The notes under the pieces were generated by a model that had not been told where the DNA came from, did not search any database, and was given only the letters and a program-made list of their open reading frames with translations. A DNA stretch of 64,000 nucleotides, from positions 58,701,908 to 58,765,907 of the forward strand of contig CM037875.1 in NCBI GenBank assembly GCA_021292105.1, written 5' to 3'. This DNA comes from Anadara kagoshimensis. Its lineage: Eukaryota > Mollusca > Bivalvia > Arcoida > Arcidae. Positions within the stretch are counted from its first letter, which is position 1, and every line of letters begins with the position of its first letter. Both the position numbers and the translations under genes were made by a program. Below are positions 37,769-50,000 of this stretch, in pieces.

Positions 37769-39925
37769 TTAGCTCACCTGACCGAAGGTCATGTGAGCTT
37801 ATGGCATAGCGCAGCTTGTGTATGTGCGTGTGTGCGTGCGTGTGTGCGTGCGTGCGTGCGTTGTTAACACCTATTTTCGACTTCTCCTCTGAAACTACTG
37901 GACAGTTTTTAATGAAACTTTGTCAGAAGTATATATGGGCCGGTGCAATTCAGATATGTTCGTGGCGTTGCCATGGCTACCATAACTAGGTCAAGGTGAC
38001 CTAGGGGTGCAAAAATCTTAAAAAATCTTCTTCTCCGAAAGTACTGATTGGAGAAAAAATCTGATGTGATATTTGGCTTCTCTAGGGTCTTAAGCCTATA
38101 GTTTGTTCATTTTGTAAAATTCGGATAAAAAATAGGTTACGCGTTTTTGCGTTTAATTTTGAAAAAATCGTAAAATAGCTTCAAATTGTTATAGCTTGAC
38201 TATTTGACCAGATATGGGGTTTTCAGTTTTGACATCTTCTTGTTAGTATCTTCAAAATGAGGTCAAGGTCAATTGTGAAGGTCGTGACCTAATTTTATTT
38301 TACCTCTGATTATAATTATTATCTCGGAAACTATAAACTTTTTGTATAGGCATGTATATTAGAATGTTGTAGGTATTGATACAACGATTATTTTGATGTA
38401 TAGAAAAGGTCATGGGTTCAAAGGTCAAGGTCACAGATGCGAAACAATACAGAAATGGTTAATTATCTCAAAAACTATAAACATTTTGTGTAGGCATGTA
38501 TATTAGAATGTTGTAGGTATTGATACAACGATCATTTTGATGTATAGAAAAAGGTCATGGGTTCAAAGGTCAAGGTCACAAATGTGAAACAATACTGAAA
38601 TGTTTAATTATCGCGAAAACTATAAACTTTTTGTATAGGCATGTATATAAGAATGTTGTAGGTATTGATACAACGATCATTTTGATGTATAGAAAAAGGT
38701 CATGGGTTCAAAGGTCAAGGTCACAGATGCAAAACAATACCGAAATGGTTAATTATCTCGAAAACTATAAACATTTTGTATAGGCATGTATATTAGAATG
38801 TTGTAGGTATTGATACAACGATCATTTTGATGTATAGAAAAAAGTCATGGGTTCAAAGGTCAAGGTCACAGATTTGAAACAATACCGAAATGGTTAATTA
38901 TCTCGAAAACTATAAACATTTTGTATAGGCATGTATATTAGAATGTTGTAGGTATTGATACAACGATCATTTTTATGTATAGAAAAATGTCATGGGTTCA
39001 AAGGTCAAGGTCACAGATGTGAAACAATACCGAAATGGTTAATTATCTCGAAAACTATAAACTTTTTGTATAGGCATGTATATTAGAATGTTGTAGGTAT
39101 TGATACAACGATCATTTGATGTATAGAAAAAGGTCATGGGTTCAAAGGTCAAGGCCACAGATGCAAAACAATACCGAAATGGTTAATTATCTAGAAAACT
39201 ATAAACATTTTGCATAGGCATGTATATTAGAATGTTGTAGGTATTGATACAACGATCATTTTGATGTATAGAAAAAGGTCATGGGTTCAAAGGTCAAGGT
39301 CACAGATTTGAAACAATACCGAAATGGTTAATTATCTCGAAAACTATAAACTTTTTGTATAATCATGTATATTAGAATGTTGTAGGTATTGATACAACAA
39401 TCGTTTTGATGTATAGAAAAAGGTCATGGGTTCAAAGGTCAAGGTCACAGAAGCGAAACAATACCGAAATGGTGAATTATCTCGAAAACTATAAACTTTT
39501 TGTATAGGCACGTATATTAGAATGTTGTAGGTATTGATACAACGATCATTTTGATGTATAGAAAAAGGTCATGGGTTCAAAGGTCAAGGCCACAGATGCA
39601 AAACATAACCGAAATGGTTAATTATTTCAAAAACTATAAACTTTTTGTATAGGCATGTATATTAGAATGTTGTAGGTATTGATACAACAATCATTTTGAT
39701 GTATAGAAAAAGGTCATGGGTTCAAAGGTCAAGGTCACAAATGTGAAACAATACTGAAATGGTTAATTATCTTGAAAACTATTAACTTTTTGTATAGGCA
39801 TGTATACTAGAATGTTGTAGGAATTGATACAATGGTTATCATGATGTAGTATTTATGTTTTCTTTAAATCTATCAGCTAGCCATTAGTTATCAGGTGAGC
39901 GTATCAGGCCCATGGGCCTCTTGTT
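37769..39925 (-). mobile_element. Minisatellite-cored non-autonomous element, copy 2 (inverted)
   Basis: Same element as at 22560-24945 in the opposite orientation: AGCTCACCTG start, a GTGCGTGC microsatellite at 37817-37861, the same unique segment (complement), then about 10-11 tandem monomers near 145 bp (38320-39840), ending CAGGTGAGCGTATCAGGCCC and ATGGGCCTCTTGT. Unlike copy 1, the monomers are of one type. Confidence 0.75.
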
Positions 39926-39984
39926 TGTTAAATTAATGATAAATAAATACACATTATGTTTATTTGTTTTTTTTTTTTGTTCTT

Positions 39985-41004
39985 TACTAGTGAGGCGACA
40001 CCTTTAGGGGTTTTGCGGGAAAGAATGGAACAATCTAGAGGATTTACTAGTGAGGTGACACCTTTAGGGGTTTCGCGGGAAAGAATGGAACAATCTAGAG
40101 GATTTCTATTAGTAGAGCTCATCAACAGAACTTGCCACTCAAAAGTTTAACACAGACCTAACGGATAAGTGCTAAACCTACCAATAATTTGGTAAAGAAT
40201 TGGTTACTTTACAGAGATTTATCATGGGCTTATTTAGGGCCGAAATTCGGCCCCATTCCCAATGGAAAAACATTGATTTTTTCCCAAAATGGGCTGAGAA
40301 AATTCCCAATTAGAAAATCGTACCAGATACATAGCTGAAGTCTGGTAATAAATGTAGCTGCTTTTCTCAATCTTTAATCAACTCAATACACTAAAAGCAT
40401 TAGATTTAATCATTAATGGCACCAAAAATGATGTCAAAGTTTTCCCAAAATGAGCAAAAAGTTGATAGTTTTTCCCAATTTTTAGTTTAGGGCCTTTTCC
40501 CAAAAGACCCTGATAAATCCCTGCTTTATTATGGGTACGAATTCAAAACGGTATGTTAAATTTATTTTGGATGATAGGGCCGACTTTAACAGTTATTGTG
40601 GATTTTATGTGCAAGATAGAAAAAATATAAAAATACCGTTTTTTCCGTCAGATCTTAAACTTTTTTTGGTCAATGGACGACTTTTTCGTACAATGAACGG
40701 TTATTGAACAGGAGTGCGTTAAACTTAATTGTTTTTTGGAAAAATTCATTTTTTGCATGTTTGACCCCAAAATTAAGTATGATACCGATTTTTCCCTAAA
40801 ATTTCACCAAGTTAGATAGCTAGATCGCATTAGACTCCATAATCTCAGAAAGTTTTAGCAAAATCGTTGATCGGCTTCATATTCGTTCCCAAGATGCTGA
40901 TATATGCTGCTTAAAATGAGAAAGTTGTCGCCTTTATCATTTCACATCCAGAGGATGTTCCGAATGAATTCGTCACTAATCCTCTAGATTGTTCCATTCT
41001 TTAA
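39985..41004. repeat. 60-bp direct duplication with an inverted partner 0.9 kb away
   Basis: Two adjacent 60-bp copies (39985-40104) end in GAATGGAACAATCTAGAGGA. The complement TCCTCTAGATTGTTCCATTC lies at about 40980-41000. The pair may mark the ends of one roughly 1-kb element that also received the MITE at 40213-40525. Confidence 0.45.
40213..40525. mobile_element. MITE-like repeat with GAGATTTATCA ends
   Basis: Left end AGAGATTTATCATGGG and right end CCCTGATAAATCCCTG are inverted. The interior has repeated TTTCCCAAAATG motifs. Confidence 0.6.
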
Positions 41005-41185
41005 GACTGAATGTTCACATCTCACAACAGTGTGGCCTTGGTAGCAAAGCAGTATAAAGTGTCCGCAAAAACCCCAGATGAAATTTGAAAAAGTTTGTTG
41101 GACCGTTTTCTGAAGGGTGATAATTCTCTTTGGGTACTCCAGTGTCCTCCACCATTACAGACATGTCACCCTTGATATTTAAGTG

Positions 41186-41506
41186 AGTTGAGTTATAGTA
41201 TTTAACATCCCAGACAGGAATATTTCACTTATATCAAGATGTCACTAGCAAAAGGCGAAGGTGCACAAATTTTGCCTGTACATTGTGCTGATGGCATTAT
41301 ACAGCATGATTCTTTATCTTGCCACACCTATGATATGGGACATTGTTTATATAAAGTTCTCATGACTCTCACTTTGTAATGCTGAGTGCTTGGCAAAAAA
41401 AAAGTCGCCACCCACTATCAAGTCTTGTGTCAGTCCTGGTCGTGGTTTGAAACTACTGCCTCCTACTTATGCAGGGAACACTCTACCAACTTAGCCACCG
41501 CAATGG
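41186..41506 (-). mobile_element. tRNA-derived SINE with conserved tail
   Basis: Complement of the same family: tail at the left (TTTAACATCCCAGACAGGAA), head at the right (CTCTACCAACTTAGCCACCG). Confidence 0.8.
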
Positions 41507-41611
41507 TTTTAATGTTTTAGCAAAATAATCTTTACTGTGATGTAATATGCCTTTATCTAAATCTACTCCTACACAGAAATATCACCAGTTATAAATACTG
41601 ATTGAATAAAT

Positions 41612-41922
41612 AGAGTTTTACATCCCAGCCAAGAATGTTTCATTTGCATTGAGATGTCACCAGCTATAGGTGAAGTGGCAGAATTTTATACCGATTATGT
41701 GTGCTTATGGCAATGTAAAGGAAGGGTTCTTTATTATGCCACACCCGATGTGGCCTGGGCATTGGTTTTAAGGTCTCTTCTGAAAGACCCCATGACTTAT
41801 ATTTCTAAATGCAGAGTCCTTGGCAAAAGAAGTTGCTACCTATTTTCAAGTCTTGATCAGACAAAGATCAGAGTTCGAACCTAAATACGAAGCGAGCACT
41901 CTACCAACTGAGCTACTGTAGT
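41612..41922 (-). mobile_element. tRNA-derived SINE with conserved tail
   Basis: Second copy beside the previous one, head CTCTACCAACTGAGCTACTG at the right, B-box complement near GAGTTCGAACC. Confidence 0.8.
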
Positions 41923-43059
41923 GATGAGATCTGTATTATAGGGTCGCTTGCTTTTTCAAGTGTTGTCAAATGCAGAAAGTGATGTGACAAGTTCTGTTAT
42001 GAACCAGCTGTTTAAAAGGACTCTGATCATTTGATTCCAAGTTTTATCAAAATATAGAATGTTGCTGATAAACATATTGCAGAACAAGATAATTAAGCAA
42101 GACTGCTGATTATAAACGCCCCAATTTTGGAAAGATATCGGGCAAAATAACAAGATTATATGGAATGATATCAGACATTTCTCAAAGTAAACTGTAAGAC
42201 TTATTGTAGATAGAAAATGTTGCACTTTTAGACTACCAATTGTAAACATGGTAAAGATCCCTGGATTTTGAGCTATGTTCTTGAGATAGATATTTCGCAT
42301 TGCTCAAGATGGATTTCTTGGTATGTTCTTGAACAAGCTGCTTAATTTCGCATTGCAACAGTTTTCCCAGCTGATATGTGCTTGATTTCTGACATAAATG
42401 CATGGCTTATCTTGTGACTGATTCCTAATGGAAATGCCTTTTCTCAGTATGGCAACATGCACCAATTTGATAAACATACAGGTATGGAACAAACTTTTAA
42501 CTGTAACGAGATCAGATACTGTGAGGATTCTTTGTTATATGCCAAGAAAACATGACAAACGACAGTTTTTATACAATATATCTACACATTTATTTGATTG
42601 TCTATAAACAGACAATAAAGTTAAATGTATTACACTGGTAGTATGACTGTGTACAAGTTAACACATTAACAAAACATTATGTGAGGAAACTCCATGATCC
42701 ATCAAATTTAATATTACTTTAAAAACTATTGATGATTCTTAAATAATATTGTAAAAAGAAAGCACATTGATTAACTGTCACATATTACATGTTTTGTTAA
42801 GAAATTCAGACTTCAGAAAGTGTATAGCATAATAAATACACAAATAGTTTTAAATTATTGTTTTCAACATGCATTTTATTACAAACCAAACTGTGTTAAT
42901 TTGTTAATTTTGGAACATAATTAACACCCATAAACAATTAGGAATATAAATACTTCTGTTAAATGAAATGGTGGTGAAAGTTATCACAAAATGATATAAA
43001 TCAAACCAAGTAATATCATTACAGTCTTCTACTAATTGAGAGTGAAACATACTATCCAC

Positions 43060-43200
43060 CCGTTATGATCAATGTGATCCAACTGGCCACCGATGATGAC
43101 CGCCAACCAACAACTCTGGCATGGTCTAATATCCACCTTTTATGATCAATGTCATCCAACTGGCCACCAATGACACCAAACCCTCATCTCTGGCATGGTC
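43060..43200. repeat. Imperfect tandem duplication
   Basis: Two copies of a segment with ATCCAACTGGCCACC and CTCTGGCATGGTCT, period about 75 bp. Confidence 0.75.
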
Positions 43201-43379
43201 TTAACCACTAGCTTATACAATGGAAGAGCAATTTTTTGTTACACATATAATTACTTAGTATTATCTGGTGGGTGTTCACTCAAGACAGGAAGTGGAGTAC
43301 AGTAAGAGTGTTTACGTACCAGTCAAAAATTTTCACATTCACATATATTAAAGTGTTCATTTCTGGTATGGTAGAGGAA

Positions 43380-43510
43380 ACCAGAGTTCCCAGAGAAATC
43401 CAGTATCCTCCGACAAATGAATATACAAAATTACACTGGGATCTGTCCTAGTGGAATTAGATACTAGGCGATGAGAGTCGTTGTGATCTGAAACTTTAGA
43501 CCATTTAGTC
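43380..43510 (-). mobile_element. SINE fragment at the edge of the 61-bp minisatellite
   Basis: Shares ACCAGAGTTCCCAGAGAAA and the GATCTG...TTAGACCA end with repeats at 18821-18985 and 53098-53330. Confidence 0.5.
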
Positions 43511-44593
43511 AGTAATACTGCCTAGTCGCTCATGAAAACGGCTTCACAAGATGGGCACTGACCATTCAGTCAGTAATACTGCCTAGTTGCTCATGAAAAT
43601 GGCTTCACAAGATGGGCACTGACCATTCAGTCAGTAATACTGCCTAGTTGCTCATGAAAACGGCTTCACAAGATGGGCACTGACCATTCAGTCAGTAATA
43701 CTGCCTAGTCGCTCATGAAAACGGCTTCACAAGATGGGCACTGACCATTCAGTCAGTAATACTGCCTAGTCGCTCATGAAAACGGCTTCACAAGATGGGC
43801 ACTGACCATTCAGTCAGTAATACTGCCTAGTCGCTCATGAAAATGGCTTCACAAGATGGGCACTGACCATTCAGTCAGTAATACTGCCTAGTCGTTTATG
43901 AAAACGGCTTCACAAGATGGGCACTGACCATTCAGTCAGTAATACTGCCTAGTCACTCATGAAAACGGCTTCACAAGATGGGCACTGACCATTCAGTCAG
44001 TAATACTGCCTAATCGCTCATGAAACGGCTTCACAAGATGGGCACTGACCATTCAGTCAGTAATACTGCCTAGTCGCTCATGAAAACGGCTTCACAAGAT
44101 GGGCACTGACCATTCAGTCAGTAATACTGCCTAGTCGCTCATGAAAACGGCTTCACAAGATGGGCACTGACCATTCAGTCAGTAATACTGCCTAGTCGCT
44201 CATGAAAATGGCTTCACAAGATGGGCACTGACCATTCAGTCAGTAATACTGCCTAGTCGCTCATGAAAACGGCTTCACAAGATGGGCACTGACCATTCAG
44301 TCAGTAATACTGAGTCGCTCATGAAAACGGCTTCACAAGATGGGCACTGACCATTCAGTCAGTAATACTGCCTAGTCGCTCATGAAAACGGCTTCACAAG
44401 ATGGGCACTGACCATTCAGTCAGTAATACTGCCTAGTCGCTCATGAAAACGGCTTCACAAGATGGGCACTGACCATTCAGTCAGTAATACTGCCTAGTCG
44501 CTCATGAAAACGGCTTCACAAGATGGGCACTGACCATTCAGTCAGTAATACTGCCTAGTCGCTCATGAAAATGGCTTCACAAGATGGGCACTG
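43501..44593. repeat. 61-bp minisatellite, about 18 copies
   Basis: Units contain CAGTCAGTAATACTGCCTAG and GGCTTCACAAGATGGGCACT, nearly identical along 1.1 kb, with rare small deletions. The first unit continues directly from a tRNA-like SINE head (GACCATTTAGTC), so the array seems to have grown from the SINE edge. Confidence 0.95.
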
Positions 44594-45897
44594 CTATACA
44601 AATATGTATAATATATCTCAGCATTAATCATGGTTACAAGATAAAAACTATTACAAAATATAAACAATAATATTAGGTAACCATGGTCACATGATACAAA
44701 ATACGAATAATAATAAGACATGAAACAATGATTCAATATTGGCACAAAGATATGCTGCCATGTATACTGGCAGTAAAAATATCACAGACAGATGTAGGTA
44801 TCAAACTATCAACTTATAAATAAATTACTATGTATCGTGTGTGTTCTATACAGTAGATACTATCTCTGTGGCTATTTTGATGACAAAGTAAGTCGCCAGG
44901 CTAAGACATCAGCTACTATACTCAACACACAGAAGGTCTCAAACTCACTGAAACTTTTTTGGAATTACTCACATAATCACAGCCATAAAAAAATCATATA
45001 ATACTACAAAGACACAACTAAACATTTAACTGTGTACTAATAACATTCTGTGTTCCTTCCCTCCATCACACATGACTTAATCGGTAGGTTTTGTAAGTAG
45101 ACCTGAAGTTTATTGAATATATGTAAGAGTCCGTGTTCATTTTAGAAATGGACCAAGGGACCAAATGACCTCAATGTTAAGGCCTTAGGTGGCCTTATTC
45201 AACATTAAGTCAATGCAAAAATATTGGCGTTATGGTGTTTTAGAGAAAGGTTTTTGAAAATGCCCCTTCCTGAAAAATCTTAATGAACACTTAAAAGTTG
45301 TTTATATAACATATAGCCATCAGGGTATTATATACCATAACTCTTACAAGTACAATCAACAGCAGATCTAACATTATCTTTGATTCTCTTGCTATTCAAT
45401 ACTGTCTGTGACCTTGTCAGGATTGTCTCCCTTTACACAAAACTATTGGTACTTTTCTAATTTTTGTGCACACTAATATCAAAACCAAAAATATAGTCTA
45501 AACTCTGGTGATTTGAGTTGTGTTTTGTACTGATAGCACTGTCTATCAACTATAACATCACTACATTTTCATTACAAATTTTGTCACTACAGTAAATAAA
45601 AAGCTAACCTATCTAAAATTATAACTGAAGAGTCCTCAAACAATAAATACAACAAACAGAAATAGTTTTCTGTTTTCAAAAGACAGAACAATGTTTTACA
45701 TGGCAATCCAAGACAAAGTAGTGTTTTGTTGGGCAAATCACACTATGGTTGAATCGGGCTTGTTTACACCCACACAACAAACAAATCAAGTATGATGGTG
45801 TTTACAATCATTAAAGAGAACTGCTCAAGTTAGATGGCAATAACACTATTCATTATTTATCAAACTGTATTTTGGAAAAAAATTAAAGGTGTTGAAG

Positions 45898-46036
45898 ATT
45901 AGCCAGCAAAATCTGTTCACAGAACTTGAATTTTGATTGGCCAACAAAACCTGTTCTCAGAATTTGAATTGTGATTGGCCAGCAAAACCTGTTCTCAGAA
46001 CTTGAATTGTAATTGAACAGCAAACCTGTTCTCAGA
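45898..46036. repeat. 46-bp tandem repeat, about three copies
   Basis: Units contain AACCTGTTCTCAGAACTTGA and TGATTGGCCA. Confidence 0.8.
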
Positions 46037-47024
46037 TATTAGAATAACAAACATTACAGATGGCCATTATTTTTTTTAAAGTGTTTAAAAAATGGCATTA
46101 CCTGTAATTCACAAATAGCTATCATATTTACGACCCAGTTTTAATTGAAATTTTTTTGTTTTTTTATAGTAATTTCAGACAAAACAATACATCTTAATTA
46201 AAAATTATATTTATGTACCGATATAAATACATGTATTTATAAAAAAAAAAGTAGTTAGTAACCTGAATAACATTTGTAATGTCATGCAAAACTAAAATGG
46301 GTAAAACAGATAAAATGTCATAATTCTATCTCTTTACTTTTACACCATATATCACAGCTACATAAGTTAATAAGTTTAAGGAACGAATCAATTCATAAAA
46401 TACCACTCAAATTTATAAAAATTGTCAGCATTTATTAATATTTATCACAAGTATTGTTGTAATAATGAATGCATGACATGATTATGATGATGTCACATAA
46501 CTGATCACAACTTGGATAATTCTGTGATGTCCTCTAACCTTGTCTCACCATCTGTATAATGCAATTAGTAACCATTTAAACTTTAAAAAAAAGAAGTTCT
46601 TGAAAATAAAGATGTCATTGTTTTTTTAAAACAGCCAATATGGTACAAACAAACAAATGATTATTTTTGCATATTTGGACATTTAAAATTTTACCACATC
46701 TGAAAACAGAACTAGGTATTTTGAATCAGCATAAACTTGATGAGAAACAGCTGCTTTCTCTGAAAACTTTGGTGCAGTATAGACACATTAAACACCACAT
46801 GTAGTACAGCAGAGGTTAGAATGAGAGTTAGGAGTTTTGTCAATAAAACGTCCATGTCTTTGACATGATTCAAACAGTAATTATAATGGAGAATGAATCC
46901 ATACAGTTAGAATGGAAGACAAATGAAATGATCCCACAGATGTATGTCACATGATTAGTCTTTGTATCTCTATTTGTCAGAGTTAGTTCTGTAATATCCA
47001 AGGAAAACATGACCCAACAAACTA

Positions 47025-50000
47025 TCAGTCTCCTGCTGTAACTTCCTGTTGTACCAGGGAATGCTGGGATCTCTGTGAATCCAGTGACAGCTGACTGGCT
47101 CGAAGATTTGCTGATGCTGCTTGTATGGCGGTTGGAGTAGCAGATTGACGTGGTGTACCTGAGATACGAGATGCTCGTGAAGAACGTCCAGTCAATCGTC
47201 CATCTTCTCCAGCTAAGTTTGAAGCAGAACTTCTGGTGTTAGATGTGTCATCAAAACTTAGCATTGTCATTGGTCTGCCATCTTCAAACATGCCCTCAGG
47301 TTTATAACCAATCAAATTTGTTCTCCCTTCCCTGAATAGAAATAAAAAAATAAGTTGGAATAAAAATGTATATATATCAAATAACAATAAATAGGCACTA
47401 TACTCCTACAGAACTAACTACACATGGAACTTAATTTAGAATTGTGTTGTTGAAATGATTTACAAATAATTGAACATTTTCAAATTTGTATAAACTTTTA
47501 AGATCATATACATCTATATGTATATGCATGACTGTGTGAGAAACATTATATAAATATTACATTTCTGACAGGGTGCCAGTACATATTGTCACCTCGAGGA
47601 AGCATTGTTTGCCGAGGCGATAGCCGAGGCTGACAATGCTTTTCGAGAGGTGACAATATGTACTGGCACCCTGTCAGAAATGTAATATTTATTTTATTAC
47701 ACCGAATGTTTGTTTTATTTTACCAATACAAGATGTGCATCCTTCGTCTTCAGTAATGTCTATACCAATTTTCATTCAATTTATCGGCCGGGAATGCCTC
47801 AAATGCACAGTCATTTGAGCCAAGAAATTTATGAAATGTATCCACGGCCTGCTTAATGGTCCGTGTAGTTGATGCAGATTTTTTAGACTCTAATAAATTG
47901 CCAAGATAGTTATTGTCAACCTCGGCAAACATCATCTGTTGTTGTTACAGACGAATGTAAACAATATCAATAACAATGAGACGCTTGCCGTAGACACAAC
48001 TGAAAACATGTTTTGTTCAAAGCGCTGACGTGATCCAGTGAAGGGAGGCGACTCGAACAAACGTACTGTCACATAGTCACGCGCAGCGCTATGTGACATT
48101 ATAAATTTTATGTGACAGTACAAATTGTTACATAGCTCTTATCCAATGAAATTGCTAGATTTTTACATAAGGTGTAATAAAATATATTGTTCATTCTGAC
48201 TGTTTAATGTATCTATTATGCATCTTTTACAACTAAAATGGACAAAGTAAATGGTGAACATATTAATGTATTCATCAATTAACACACACACTAGATGGAT
48301 GTCCTTTTAATTTTGTTATAGTAAAACCATTGATTAGTTAATTAAATGGATGGAAATATGAATAGAGACAATTATACTTTGAGATGCCGTCTAAGAGTTC
48401 TTGCTGGAACTCTTCATTCTTTAATAATTTACGACCAAACATCCAAATTTTCCCACTGTCTGAATCTAATATTGTTAAGTACACTTACGGAATGGCAGGT
48501 AAGCCAATCCTCTTGTAATGTCTCCAGGCTTGTAAGAATGAAGGGCTGATCTTTGTCTGTTTGGTGTAATGTAATAAGATCCTCATCAAGTATGGATCAC
48601 TTCTACATCTACAATGGTGAAAAATATAAATATTATAAATGACTCATTCCAGCAACTTACTTCATTAATTAAATTTATATATGTATAAATACATGTACTT
48701 GACCACTTGACTTGTAAGTTGACCATTAATATTAAATTTCTTAAGTCATATGGTAAGTGTTAGAATTCTCAGTTTATAAAGAAACAATGCACATTTCGCC
48801 TGATGCAGATGAAATAAAGCCCTCTGTTCACTATACATAATTACTGGTCCACAATAAATATTTTAATTAAAGGTCAAGCAGACAGGTCAATGTTGTTTAC
48901 CTATAGATAAAATTGTTACCTACCTGTTGAGTATTTGTCTCTCTGCGGAGTGATTAAATGACAGATAACCTAGAGCTATGGCTGCATTCCCTCGGACTTG
49001 TTCTGCCTGTCTTGTAAGTAAACCACATAAATGGTCCACCGTCTTGATGGATACAATGGCTGAAGGCACACCTAGGATAAAAAATAAAATACAATGTATA
49101 ACGCGATAAAATTAGCATAAAATTATGGATACATTTAAGGCACACCTTTCATAAAATAGTAAAATTTATGATAGAATCCATAAATTCAGGAAATTAACAA
49201 ATATCTTGACATCTGACTGCGTTTTAGGCATTGTTTATTACTTATTGATCTACTAGATTTATGATTACACTTTTTGGTTTCCACTGATTGAAGCTGATCA
49301 ATCAAATCATCTAATTCCAACATCCTTGCAGTCAATTCATTTAAAATGCCTTCTTAAGATGTCATTTTTGTCTATGCATATGAGAGTATAACAATAATAT
49401 GCAAAATCAAACAAGGAACCAGTAATGTCTGGAAACTTAGATGGAGCTGGGTAACTGTTAAATTATTTTCAATGAAACCAGTTTTTTGAAAGTCAATAAT
49501 TTTTTAACAGGTACTACTTATATTACAGGCAGATAGTTATAAGCTGAAGTGACAAATTAAAAACTGTCATCAAACAGAACTTTGGAAGGAGGGGGGTGAT
49601 ATAACTTTTCAAAGGATGTGATATCATTTTAGGGCCTCTACAAACTTGTGTAAATTTTAGAATTGCCATATACCAGGTACACAAAAATGGTGTTATTATT
49701 TGCCTGTTTATTTTACCTCATCTATATAAAACACATTTTATTGGATGTTTTTCAATCACATGACATGTAACAAATGAGATATGTCAGCAAGTGACAACCT
49801 CTCCCATCTCGACACAGCCATGTGATAATACTATCAGTATTGTCACTATATGAATGATAACCCAGTACAAGGGAGATAGCTGGCTTTGTTTAGGTATAAT
49901 AAAATGATAATAATTGTATACTATCACTTATCATATGTTTACTAATAATAACATCATTTTTGTATATGTGATAAGTAAAAATTACACAAGTTGATATCAG

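Noticed and set aside
43501-44593. CRISPR-like array
   Set aside because: Units are contiguous and fully repeated with no unique spacers, in eukaryotic DNA; it is a minisatellite. The same holds for 51790-53096.
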